Shown: positions 22,401-33,878, numbered from the stretch's first letter. The stretch: 64,000 nt of DNA from Cliona cf. orientalis (GCA_963930775.1 OZ005694.1:2294001-2358000); one strand, 5' to 3'. Notes: generated from the letters alone by a model not told the origin. Translations and numbers: made by a program.

Positions 22401-22803
22401 TTGTGATGTTCACGAAGTTTACATTGATGAATAGAGTAACTGTGCATTTTACAAGTTGCATACCAAACTGATTGTCAATAATGACATTCTCTCCGGATTC
22501 TGTAACTCCTTTCATAACAAATGAGTGGAGATTTTGTACAACCAAATCCTTTGTATAGTTGTGGACTCCACACATGAATAACAGTGTTACATTGACGTGG
22601 TCTGATGAAAAGAACTCACTGCTATGTTCGGCTAAGTAGTCCATTGTGTGACAGAGCTGATCAGGTGGGCAGCTGCTATTTCCAGGGCAAGAGCTGAGAG
22701 GCTCTGTTGGTGAGACATAATAATATACCACATCCTTCTTGGTCTCAGCTAGCACATATATCAGTCCAAATATTAAGATAAGGGAGAGAATGAAAGTCTT
22801 CAT
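19458..22803 (-). pseudogene. Family copy C, frameshifted, internally deleted, inverted 3' end
   Basis: The true start is the ATG at 22803 with a signal peptide (MKTFILSLILIFGLIYV). Compared with the split copy, it has lost one base between 22393 and 22394 (CTGAC-ATGAGA for CTGACGATGAGA). It has gained 4 bp near 21262-21275 (duplicated ATAG), which restores frame, and shows two further small insertions at about 20455-20510. It lacks about 390 bp coding several membrane spans between YWKAW and LAPVYD (near 20050). Its last coding segment (about 19478-19668: SAGWRCG to the tail) lies in inverted orientation on the plus strand. Despite this, codons between lesions stay close to the paralogue, suggesting recent decay. 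Confidence 0.9.
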
Positions 22804-22808
22804 TTTTA

Positions 22809-22845
22809 CCCCGCGCGCATGCGCAAGGGGTAAAGTAATCGGTCG

Positions 22846-22878
<33 letters not shown>

Positions 22879-23135
22879 GAGCACAAAAATCGCCATATCT
22901 CGAGACCTAGGCACATGTGCGATTCATAAGCACAAGGAATCAGTCGAATTTGACGAAAAAATGGCTTTAGTGTATTTCAAATCGATAGATACTATCTACA
23001 AGCGTCAGAAATAGTGCCATTTTGTTGGCAATCGTAGCCACGCCTATTGACAGTGCCTACTATCATAACTTTGGAGGCCATGCAGTGGCATCTTATTACC
23101 CCGCGCGCATGCGCAAGGGGTAAAGTAATCGGTCG

Positions 23136-23168
<33 letters not shown>

Positions 23169-23694
23169 GAGCACAAAAATCGCCATATCTCGAGACCTAG
23201 GCACATGTGCGATTCATAAGCACAAGGAATCAGTCGAATTTGACGAAAAAATGGCTTTAGTGTATTTCAAATCGATAGATACTATCTACAAGCGTCAGAA
23301 ATAGTGCCATTTTGTTGGCAATCGTAGCCACGCCTATTGACAGTGCCTACTATCATGCATCATGCATGTAGGCCAGCTCAGATCATGCGCCATGCGCGCG
23401 GGGTAAAGTAATCGGTCGTGTCGTTGTCGTTGTCGTTGTCGTTGTGAGCACAAAAATCGCCATATCTCGAGACCTAGGCACATGTGCGATTCATAAGCAC
23501 AAGGAATCAGTCGAATTTGACGAAAAAATGGCTTTAGTGTATTTCAAATCGATAGATACTATCTACAAGCGTCAGAAATAGTGCCATTTTGTTGGCAATC
23601 GTAGCCACGCCTATTGACAGTGCCTACTATCATGCATCATGCATGTAGGCCAGCTCAGATCATGCGCATGCGCGCGGGGTAAAGTAATCGGTCG

Positions 23695-23727
<33 letters not shown>

Positions 23728-23965
23728 GAGCACAAAAATCGCCATATCTCGAGACTTAGGCACATGTGCGATTCATAAGCACAAGGAATCAGTCGAATTT
23801 GACGAAAAAATGGCTTTAGTGTATTTCAAATCGATAGATACTATCTACGAGCGTCAGAAATAGTGCCATTTTGTTGGCAATCGTAGCCACGCCTATTGAC
23901 AGTGCCTACTATCATGCATCATGCATGTAGGCCAGCTCAGATCATGCGCATGCGCAAGCGCAAGA
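22809..23965. repeat. Four-unit tandem array, about 275-300 bp per unit
   Basis: Four highly similar units have TAAAGTAATCGG anchors at 22831, 23131, 23404 and 23680. Each unit has a palindromic head (CCCCGCGCGCATGCGCAAGGGG in the first two, shortened later), a (GTCGTT)n hexamer run of variable length, a conserved body (ATCTCGAGACCTAGGCACAT ... CGATAGATACTATCTAC) and a GTAGCCACGCCTATTGACAG end. The body is almost identical between units, so amplification is recent or homogenised. Open frames through it encode poly-Thr or poly-Val from the hexamer and are not genes. Confidence 0.93.
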
Positions 23966-23988
23966 CATCATCATAAAATTTCGATACA

Positions 23989-26900
23989 ATGACAAGTTTG
24001 CTCAGTTCATCAAAGATGGAATTACGCAGAGAGAGAAAGCGTTCATTGAAAGTTCGAGAAATGATCGAGGTTGAAAATGAAGTAAAAAAAGCTAAGAAGG
24101 ATAGGTAAGTGCTGATGCCTACTTTACGGTTTAAACTTTATCTGGCATTCTAACTATATGCAGTAGGAGACGGCAGACGGTATCGTCCATGGCCACTAAG
24201 CGTCGGTCTGTTGATTGCAGAGAGAGAGAAGCTATGGCTATGGCTACCAAGCGTCAGTCTGCCGAATACAGAGAGAAAGAGGCTGTGGCTAAGGCTACAA
24301 AACGACAGTCTGCTGAATTCAGAGAGAGAGAAGCTCAGGCTATGGCTACCAAGCGTCAGTCCGCTGAATTCAAAGAGAGAGAGGCTGTGGCTAAGGCTAC
24401 AAAACGACAGTCTGCTGAATTCAGAGAGAGGGAAGCTCAGGCTATGGCTACCAAGCGTCAGTCCGCTGAATTCAAAGAGAGAGAGGCTGTGGCTAAGGCT
24501 ACAAAACGACAGTCTGCTGAATTCAGAGAGAGGGAAGCTCAGGCTATGGCTACCAAGCGTCAGTCCGCTGAATTCAAAGAGAGAGAGGCTGTGGCTAAGG
24601 CTACAAAACGACAGTCTGGTGAATTCAGAGAGAGAGAAGCTCAGGCTATGGCTAGTAAGCGCCAGTCAGATGACTTCAGAGAGAGAGAAGCACAAGCAAA
24701 GAGACAATGCCGTATCAGAGAGAGATCTACGGCCAGCAGCATCTTGCAAGCTTCTCAAGCTTTCATTGCAGCTACTAAAGAAGGACCAGATTACATGTGT
24801 GTCTGCTGCAATCGCTTGATGTACAGGAAAACTGTAATCGAGTTCAAGGTCACCAAATACAGCAAAGCACCTGATGACTTCACTGTACCTCATTCTGGGA
24901 CCAAACAATGGATATGCAAAACTTGTGACAATGCACTGAAGCGGGGAAAGTTGCCTGCTCAAGCCAAGGCCAATAATTTGGACCTTGAGGATATACCATC
25001 AGAGTTATCAGACTTAAATTCATTGGAGGTGCGGTTTATTTCGTTGAGGATCCCCTTTATGAAGATGGTGGCACTTCCCTGTGGCAAACAACGTGCCATT
25101 CATGGACCAGCTGTCAATGTCCCAACTGATCTTACTCCTGTGTGTACCCTTCTACCAAGGCTTCCATCTCAAATGCAGATGGTTCCAATGAAACTGAAGC
25201 GAAAGCTATGCTACAAGGGTCACTACATGTTTCAATACGTACGACCAGCTAAAGTGCTTGCTGCACTACAGTGGTTAAAATTGAATAATCCACTGTATAA
25301 AGATATAGAAATCAACAACGACTGGACAAGCAATGCTGGACAGGACGATGCTGATCTTTGGGAGGCAGTATCAGCAGAGCAGTGTCTACCACCATCATCA
25401 CCAACACCGTCAACTACTAGTCAGGCAGTATCAGCAGAGCAGCGTCCACCACCATCATCATCACCACCGTCAACTACTAGTCAAGCAGTGTCAGCAGAGC
25501 AGTGTCCACCACCATCAGCTACTAGTCAAACGCTCATCGAACAACTGCAACTGAATGGTAAGTGATGTGCTAATTAACTACATTCTATGGTAACAGTACA
25601 CTGTATGTGTGCATTGTATGTGCACGAGTGTGCTGTGTGCATGTGTGCATGTGTGCATGAACATATTAATATGAATAGACAATTATTAATTATTATTCAT
25701 TGTATGCAGTACTATGTCTAGAGATAAAAATTATTCCCACAGTGACAATGAGATTTCCCCAATTAATAATTATAAGGATATCTTTTGTCTTTTGTTTTAC
25801 AGTATTATGCTGAGAAAGCTATATAAATAATAATTATATATTCCTCTTTTTGGTATTCAGATGAAGCTACTTTGAATTCCCTGGCCAGAGAGAGAGGATT
25901 TGCAGTTCAAGATGTACCCGGCGATGGAGACTGTCTCTTTTCAGCAGTGGGTGTGCAACTAGAGAACATTGGCATCCAGAGTGGTAGGAGAAATCTGAGA
26001 GCAGAGCTTGTGGAACACCTGCAGAGTTCTCCATACACACATGGCTCTTCCCATTTGAGGGATTATATATCGGCCCCCGTAATAGCTGATGATCCCCTTA
26101 ATGCAGATACTGAAGCACCAACTAGGCAAGACGAGGTCATTAGTTCTATTCAGGATGCTGACCTGAGACAGCAACTGAGGTGGTTATAGTATTTAGAAAG
26201 ACTGAATGCAGGTGCGTGGGGAGATCACATAGCTGTTCAGGGACTGGCTGATATGCTCCACGTCGACATACATATCATCTCGACCATCAATCCTGACATG
26301 GAACTAGTCAGAACCTCTCACCACACTTCCATTGGAGTCATCCACCTAGGCTTGATTGGCCAATTCCACTACCAGGCGCTTGTAAAGCTTGAAGAGCATT
26401 GCGCTGCTAACACTTTGTTAGAAAGTCAGGTACCTGTATCCCCAGAGGAAAAATATGACCAAGAATTTGTTGAAGATCAAGAAGCCTTAAAGCATCAAGC
26501 CCAGCTCAGAGGATTGCCCTATGACAGCTGCCTGCTGAGGGAAGATACAGTTGATACAACATCAGATAATATCTTTGCTATTGCTCCAGGTGAAGGACAC
26601 AAGCCAATCAGTATCCTCCAAGACAAACACTTTGAAGAAATGTGCAATCCAACCAAATATCCAACTGGAAAATTTGGTTTGATTACTGAGAGAAAGATAA
26701 AGCTCACAGTTCGCAAGTACTTCAACCAGAGACTGCTTGATGCAGATGGAAGATTTGCAAGGGATATTGAGTACTTGCTGACAGCACAGTATGCTGTTGA
26801 AAGCAAACAGGTTGCTGATGATGCTAGTATTGCACTCAGACAAACTCAGGGGAGGTTGCACAGAGGACAGGTGCTCACTGCAGGATCAATAAGAAACCAG

Positions 26901-29900
26901 CATGTTGTCAACGAGATGATCCAAAAAGACCATGCTTACCGCTTCCTTAAGAATGTACGTGGTTCACCAGCCTATTTCCAAAGAGTCATGTACGATGTGC
27001 TTGGGATGATCAGGCAGCTAGGAATTCCAACATGGTTCTTCACTCTCTCAGCAGCTGACATGCAGTGGCCAGACGTCATCCAGACAATAGCCAGACAGTA
27101 TGGCACCATACTGACTGATGATGATGTGAAAACAATGTCATTTGAGGAGAAGAGCAAGTGGTTGAGACAAAATCCAGTCACTGCAGCCAGACACTTCCAG
27201 TATCGTCTCAACACCTTCTTTCAGCTCTTCCTTAAGAGTACAGCTCATCCTCTTGGTGAACTAGTCGACTATGCCATCAGAATCGAGTTCCAAGCCAGAG
27301 GATCTCCTCATGCTCACACCATCCTCTGGATCAAGGATGCACCCAAGTTGAATATCAACACTGATGAAGAGGTGTGCAGCTTCATTGACCAGTATGTCAA
27401 ATGCAACATCCCAGATGATGAAGAGTTGTCTCAGCTGGTCTCCAAAGTTCAGAAGCACCGCCATTCAGCCACATGCAGGAGACATGGCAAGTGTCGCTTC
27501 CACTATCCTCGTCCACCAAGCCCAAAGACAGCTAGTGATTGCTCGTCAGTCCATTGCTGCCACATATACAGAAGAACAAGCTGAACAGGCAGTGAAAGCC
27601 CTAGCTGCTGTGCGGAAAATTTTAGATGACAAAGACACTCCTGAAGATATCAGCATGGATGAACTCTTTCTGAAAGCAGGAGTATCATCTAACATATACC
27701 TGTGTGGATTGAAGATATATGTTCCACTGGAAACAGTGTTGTCATGCAAAGAAAACCATCAGAATCATGGATCAACACTTATAATCCAGATGTCCTCAGA
27801 ATATGGAAAGCCAACATGGATTTGCAGTATATCCTGGATCCATATGCATGTGTGATGTACATAGCTGCATACATGCTCAAGAGTGAATGATCAATGGGAG
27901 AACTACTGAAGCAGGTGTCTAAAGAATGTGGAGGTGAACAAATTAGAACCCAGCTGAGACGTCTTGGATCAGTCTTCCTCAACCATCGTGAAGTCAGTGC
28001 TCAAGAAGCAGTGTACAGAATCCTGTCATTACCACTCAAACAAATGAGCAGGAAAGTAATCTTTGTCAACACAGCTGCCAAGGAAGATAGGGTATCCCTA
28101 CTGAAACCTATTAATCACATTCAACACATGGATGAAGACTCGGAAGACATCTATCAGACCAGCTTGATAGATAGATATGCTGCTAGACCTGATCAACTCA
28201 ATCACATGTGTCTTGCTGAATTTGCTGCTAATTATACGACTCGTAGTGGACAAGAGGTTCCAGAAGACGAGACTAGTGACGTATTGCCCAGAGCTGAAGA
28301 TGGAGAAAGTAGACGAAGTGAAAGCATCAAACTTAAGAATGATCTTGGACGCATGTACAAAAGAAGGAGAGAAGCCATTATTCGATTTCACCGGTTTAAC
28401 CAAGAGAAAGAGCCAAGTAAGGTGTACAGATCCAAGATAATGCTTTATCTTCCATGGAGAGATGAAAATTCTGACCTACTAGGTGGATATATGAACTTCC
28501 AAAGTCATTATGAAGATAAAAAGGATGATATTTTGGAGAATGAAAGGAAATACAGTCAGAATGCTACTGAAATTGATGAAGCCATTGATGACCTAACTGA
28601 GCATGGACCACCCCAGCATGCATGGGACCAGGTAGCTCCAGGTGCAGCTGAACAACAAGCTCAAGCTTAAGCAGATGGTATTGAAGAAATGAGAATCATT
28701 GAGCAGGAAGACTTGGATGCAAATGCATCCCTTTTTCAGCAGCAGCAAACAACTCCCCTGCTCCAGAGGTTTAGCTTGGAAACCAACAGAGCGCTTATTC
28801 CACCAGATGAGTACCGTGAGCTCATGAGAGGTCTAAACACCAAGCAACGACAGATTGTGAACTATCATAGAAAGTGGTGTAAAGATGCTGTCATAGCTAT
28901 GAAGAAAGGAGAACCTATCAAGCCTTACAGAGTGTTTGTCAGTGGTCCGGGTGGAGTTGGTAAAAGCTACGTCATCTCTCTCATTCGCAGAGATGCAATA
29001 AAGTTGTTGCTCCTCTCAGGACAAGTGGAACCTGAAAATGTGGTAGTGTTGCTAACAGCACCCACAGGAGTTGCTGCATTTAACATTCAGGGGATGACTA
29101 TACACTCAGCGCTTCTACTTGGTACATCAAAGTTTAGCTCCCAGCCTCTCACACAGGACAAGCTGAACACTCTCAGAACAAAGCTGTCCAATTTGCAATT
29201 GCTCATCATTGATGAAGTCTCTATGGTTGGTTCCAACATGCTACTCCAGATCCACAAGCGACTCCAGCAGCTGAAGGGTAAAGGAGATGATACAACCTTT
29301 GGAGATATCAGCATACTTGCTGTTGGTGATCTTTACCAACTACGACCAGTTGCACAGCCACATGTGTTCGCAGAGGTTGGTGATGCCTATGCACGGCTCC
29401 ATAAATCTGGCTCCCTTTGGATTGATGAATTCAAAATGATTGAGCTGGATGAAATCATGAGACAAAGAGATGATAGCCAGTTTGCCCAGCTTTTGTGTCG
29501 AGTGCGCACTGCCACCTGCACTGATGAGGACATCAAGGTACTCGAATCAAGAGTCATCACAGACGATCATCCTAGCTATCCTCATGATGCCCTCCATGTA
29601 TATGCTCGCAATGCTCATGTGGATGATCAAAACAAGTTGAAATTAAAGGAACTTGCTCCAGAACAACAACATATAGTAATCAAAGCCATCGATAACACCA
29701 AGGACAAGCATACACAATTGCTTAACTTAAAACCATCAGACAACAAAGCTGACACAGGAGGACTCGTCAGTGAACTACATCTTGCTGTTGGTGCCAAGGT
29801 AATGCTAACTGTTAATGTTGATGTTTCAGATGGATTAGTAAATGGTGCACGAGGAACTGTTGAAGATATCATCAAAACTGGCAGTGAAGTCACCTTAGTC

Positions 29901-30989
29901 CTTGTCAAGTTTGATCATTCCCGAGTAGGTGTCACAGCAATTGCACAGAGTCAGTACCGCAGCCAGTATCCTGAAGCTGTACCTATCAGCAGACATGAAG
30001 CAGTATTCTTCATCGGAAAGAATAAAGCTGCTGAAGCAAGTAGGAGGCAGTTTCCACTTGTGCTAGCCTGGGCCACTACCATTCATAAAGTGCAAGGACT
30101 GACAATGGATCAAATTGTTGTTGATATGAAGAAAGTCAAATTTGATGCAGGGCAAGCATACGTAGCCTTTAGTCGAGTGAAAACTCTTCAAGGCCTATTC
30201 ATTAAAAACTTTAAACATGAGAACATCAAAGTTAGTGACAGTATTGTGAGTGAAATGAAAAGGTTGTCTACACAGAGCCTCCCCAGTGAACCAGTACCAA
30301 AGGTACTCAGTCTACCTAAGGATGGCTGGATGAAAATCAGTCATCTGAATGTACGTTCATTCTTGGCAAAGTATGAAGATATCATCAGAGATCAAGCTAT
30401 GAAGCAAGTCAACATCATGTGCTTCACTGAGACCTTCTTCCAGCCTGGACAGCACCTTGAAAGTAGCCATTTGCCTGTGACAGAAGAATGTACAGTTTTC
30501 CGGCAGGATCGTATCCAAACAAGCACTGAAGATCTAGCCAAGGGTGGAATAATGATAGTATGCCCCTCTTCATTGCAGCCTATTAGGATGAATGTCCCTC
30601 ATCCACCTGAGCTAGAAATACTGACTGTTGAAACAAGTTCCACTCATTCTGGGGGCAGAATGTGTATTATAGCAGTCTACAGACGTCCACAGCAACATCT
30701 AGCCGCATTCTTGTCTCTCATTGGTGACTATTTAGCAAATCTTCCCCAGATAGTGCCCACCATTATTGTTGGCGACTTCAATGAAGATATTTCAAGGTCA
30801 AACTCATCCAGATTGCTCCAGTTAATGACATCCAGAGGATTTTCTCAGCTGGTTCAAGTGCCCACCACAGACTCCGGGTCACTTTTGGACCACATATATT
30901 TTAATGGCATCATCGAAAACAGCTTTGTAGATGTCATTGACACATACTACTCAGACCATGACGCTACTTATTTATCATTCCAAATATAG
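23989..30989 (+). pseudogene. Helentron Rep-helicase-endonuclease polyprotein, degenerate
   Basis: Exons 23989-24104, 24164-25557 and 25861 onward join in frame. Order: a 17-aa charged repeat (ATKRQSAEFREREA, about ten units, 24189-24700); a CxxC zinc-finger and DUF6570-like region (24790-25330); a Pro/Ser/His-rich linker; an OTU cysteine-protease domain (GDGDCLFSAVG); Helitron-like N domain with HUH motif GSPHAHTILW (about 27300) and CRFHYPRPP; the Y2 tyrosines in MYIAAYMLKSE (about 27855); a PIF1-type helicase (GPGGVGKS, IIDEVSM, IHKVQG); and a C-terminal AP-endonuclease-like domain (IIVGDFNED, SDHDATYLS). Lesions: TAG at 26187, frameshifts near 27525 and 27730, TGA at 27888, TAA at 28668. 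The helicase-endonuclease half (28689-30989) is open. The order is typical of Helentrons; this copy cannot make a full-length protein. Confidence 0.9.
24189..24702 (+). repeat. 51-bp coding minisatellite (17-aa repeat)
   Basis: About ten tandem 51-nt units alternate between two versions (ATKRQSAEFREREAQAM and ATKRQSAEFKEREAVAK), giving a higher-order 102-bp period. Between second-version copies the nucleotides are nearly identical. The peptide is a highly charged Arg/Glu helix, possibly a nucleic-acid-binding or spacer arm. Confidence 0.92.
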
Positions 30990-30999
30990 CACATATCAG

Positions 31000-31299
31000 G
31001 TATATAATATCTGCAGTAATAATATTATTATAGCTAGCTTATAAAGTATCTTTTATGCACATTATAGTAGCCGATTCAAGTCTGCCATTCGAGTCTGCAG
31101 TTTCAACATCACACACTTCCATCTACATCCACAACTGCGATACCACTCATAGCTATCTCAATCCATATCTGATCTTGTCTTCATGATGAAGATCGAGTAT
31201 TATCATCGTAAGTATAATAGTATATAGGGTGAGTAATTAATATATTAATTCATTTTTCCCTACATAAGATAAATATGTATCAAGTAGAATTTTAAAAGC
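31000..31299. other. Spacer after the Helentron coding region
   Basis: AT-rich sequence following the stop at 30987-30989. No further coding domain is visible. Confidence 0.5.
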
Positions 31300-32215
31300 C
31301 ACCTACAAATAGTGCTAAGGTGGTCAATGAAGATAGCCTTATGGCCACCTACCTTCATGGTAGTTCAAAGACGGCCTTATGCCTCACAGTCACCTCCCTT
31401 CAAGTATACACCAGCACATCAGTACCACTCACAAAATCTTCACTCTTTTCTCCTAAATCCCTATTGGGTGAAGCCTAATTCGAAGTCCCAACAAGGGTGA
31501 AGAACTCATGAAGGATCTGCTATTGCTTCAGAGGCCACCCACTTAAGGGTAGTTCTAAGATGGTCAATGAGGATAGCCTTACGGTCACCTACCTTCACGG
31601 TAGTTCAAAGACGACCTTTAGGGTAAAGCCTCATGGCCACCTACCTTGGGTACTTCAAAAATGGCCTCGGATGTATCTACTGCTGCTTCACAGGCCACCC
31701 TCGAGGGTACTTCAAAGATGGCCTCTGAAATTGGATACACCAACACATCAGTACAAATCTTCATTCTTATCTCCTAAATCCCTATTGGGTGAAGCTGACT
31801 TCAAAGTCCCAACAAGGGTGAAGAACTCGTCCAGTATCTGCTACTGCTCAAACACATCAGTACAACTCTTCACTCTTACCTCCTAAATCCCTATTGGGTG
31901 AAGCTGACTTCAAAGTCCCAACAAGGGTGAAGAACTCGTCAAGTATCTGCTACTGCTCAAACACATCAGTACAACTCTTCACTCTTATCTCCTAAATCCC
32001 TATTGGGTGAAGCGGACTTCAAAGTCCCAACAAGGGTGTCACGTAGCTATCTGCTACTGCTTCAGAGACCACCCACTTAAGGGTAGTTCTAAGATGGTCA
32101 GTGAGGATAGCCTTATGGTCACCTACCTTCACGGTAGTTCAAAGACGACCTTTAGGGTAAAGCCTCATAGCCACCTACCTTCGGTACTTCCAAGATGGCC
32201 TCTGAAGTTAGAACC
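31300..32215. repeat. Minisatellite with about 109-bp unit and longer blocks
   Basis: Units with ACACATCAGTACAACTCTTC, CCTAAATCCCTATTGGGTG and AAAGTCCCAACAAGGGTGAA start near 31743, 31852 and 31961, a 109-bp period. Second blocks (GTAGTTCTAAGATGGTCA, GATAGCCTTA, CACCTACCTTCACGGTAG) occur near 31310, 31550 and 32083. Tandem arrays near an end are common in Helentrons and their short derivatives, so this fits the element's 3' region. Confidence 0.88.
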
Positions 32216-32546
32216 ACCAGCACGTCAATAATTATACATCTCGTAGATAAATCAATCCCTGCCAATAGCACTACCTGACATCTTTTACTACTATAATTCT
32301 CCCCTGCAGGTATGAAGATCAAGACCCTCAGTGATGACACAAACAGACTGAGTATCATGACCTGTGTACACAGGATAATGATGATATCTACATATATAAG
32401 CACACTGTTTTTGTCTGAGAGGAACAGTTCTAATTCTTTACAGTGATATAGCTATTACCTACTAATGACTATTATGTTTATGCACATTCATACAGCTGAA
32501 AAGCTACACAAGCGCGCGGGGTATGTGCTCTATGAGCTCTAGTTTC

Positions 32547-32868
32547 TTATTTTATCAGCTCTATTTTGTCAATACAGTGCTTAGGCAGAAGGAGCATGCA
32601 CTGATACACAGCTATAGCTAGTGAGGTTGATTTAATTACAGCTGGTCAAGCAAGGGCAGTGGAGAGATTAAGACAAGCAGTGCCATGGTTTAATTGGTGG
32701 GGGGGGGGGGGGGGGGGGGCAGGTTAAGGATACATATCATATGATATTGATATCCAGTGAGATATATGTACCAGCTTGCAAGTACACATCTAGCTGGCCC
32801 CAATTTGTGATCTGGGAAACATACATCATTCTACAGCTCAAATTCATAACTACTATTTACAGAGTCTG
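32547..32868 (-). other. 5' flank of family copy C, displaced by the Helentron
   Basis: TTATCAGCTCTATTTTGTC, GAAGGAGCATGCAC, ATTACAGCTGGTCAAGC and CCCCAATTTGTGATCTGGG match the upstream regions of copy B (15820-16300) and the remnant at 4110-4240 in order. A poly-G run of about 22 bases lies at about 32698-32719. This segment shows that copy C and its upstream region are separated by 9.7 kb. Confidence 0.75.
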
Positions 32869-33024
32869 TGTACTCATGAGCGAATCGAAGATCCTGAATT
32901 TGAACCGCTGATCAATGATACTCTCTCTGTCCATTACCTTGCCAGCTCATGCTAAAATTAATGAAGCAGCTACCAATTGCAAATATTTGAGGGATAATTT
33001 TGATCTCTGTAGTACAATTATTAT
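32869..33024 (+). pseudogene. 3' remnant of a family copy in opposite orientation
   Basis: Plus-strand sequence encodes the conserved C-terminal tail (HERIEDPEFEPLIND, from about 32877), then family 3' flank in the same sense (ATGAAGCAGCTACCAATTGC, TTGAGGGATAATTTTGATCTCTGTAGTA). The fragment is therefore inverted relative to all other copies. It is cut by the TIR element starting at 33027. Confidence 0.75.
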
Positions 33025-33026
33025 TA

Positions 33027-33878
33027 CAGTCAACTCTCTCTTAGTGAACGCTCCAAATAGCGGACTCACACGTTATAGCGGATACTGCTCCATGCACGGA
33101 TTGATTTCCCTATTATTGCTGAACAAAAAACTCCCTAATAACGGACTCTCTGGTTTCCGGACAGCGGACACTTCGGATTGAACGCTGTAATACAATACAA
33201 TGATAATTGTTTCCTGAATAACGGACAGTGGGTGGGGCATAGCATGCATGCATGGCTTGCATAATATCGTATACAAATCACAAAAAATCATCTCACTTAC
33301 AGTTAGGCTCTCTGATTCAAAGTGCCATGGGTGAATCAAGTTGCTCTGCCGAGGAGTATGTTGCTGGAGAAGATGCTATATCCCTGTGTGTGCTGACTTT
33401 GATTGTGAAGACTGGGATGAGAATTGGTTGAACAGTTTGAACGTCGACAATCCCGATTCTGATACTGAGGAAGTAGCTAGATTATGATCTACTACCGGCA
33501 CCACCCAAAATAACATGTTTAAAGCAAGCTATTGAAGCTGTGGAGGATGTACAAGCATTCTTGGAACACCAAGGCTATGTTGAGCAAGCAACATCTGTAG
33601 CTAGGAAAAGTGATGATTAATCTAGCTGGCATTAGTGTTCATAATTATACTCAGACTACAATTGTTCACTACTTTTCATAATGATAGTTTTTGAGGTACT
33701 GAGTCATTGAATTCTCATATTAAACATGTTAACATCATTTGAGTCATTGATATTCTTATTTTAAACATTATTAAGCATGAATTTCACAACTCAAATTGAA
33801 CTCCCCAATAGAGGACACTCTCTAAGTAAAGGAAAAAGGCTGTCATACCAAAGTGTCCGCTATTCGGAGAGTTGACTG
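33027..33878 (+). mobile_element. Deleted pogo/Tigger-like transposon
   Basis: The termini CAGTCAACTCTC and GAGAGTTGACTG are inverted repeats flanked by TA (33025-33026 and 33879-33880), as in Tc1/mariner-pogo elements. The interior (about 33330-33620) keeps a broken coding remnant resembling the C-terminal tail of Tigger transposases (PPKITCLKQAIEAVEDVQ, then FLEHQGYVEQA). The catalytic core is missing, so it is a non-autonomous derivative. Confidence 0.78.

Larger units (their letters stand above)
22808..32546 (+). mobile_element. Helentron-like rolling-circle element, about 9.7 kb
   Basis: The boundaries are inferred by comparison with paralogue flanks: copy C runs from its start codon into CTTCATTTTT and stops matching at about 22808, and the expected upstream sequence (TTATCAGCTCTATTTTGTC) resumes at about 32547. 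The left end is TACCCCGCGCGC and the right region contains GCGCGCGGGGTA (32513-32524), a short inverted pair. Inside lie a four-unit tandem array, a spliced Rep/helicase/endonuclease gene with several breaks, and a 3' minisatellite. Insertion into a T-rich site fits the Helentron preference for TT. Exact termini need other copies to confirm. Confidence 0.75.

Noticed and set aside
22739-23863. Several open frames with poly-Val or poly-Thr runs
   Set aside because: They are read-throughs of the (GTCGTT)n hexamer in the tandem units, repeated identically in each unit; not genes.
22809-23965. CRISPR array
   Set aside because: Units are about 275-300 bp and nearly identical throughout, with no short-repeat/variable-spacer pattern, in a eukaryotic context.
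28689-30989. Host PIF1 helicase gene
   Set aside because: Upstream HUH Rep and OTU domains in the same interrupted frame and a fused endonuclease identify a Helentron.
30310-30989. LINE retrotransposon endonuclease
   Set aside because: No reverse transcriptase follows, and the domain is in frame with the helicase, as in Helentrons.
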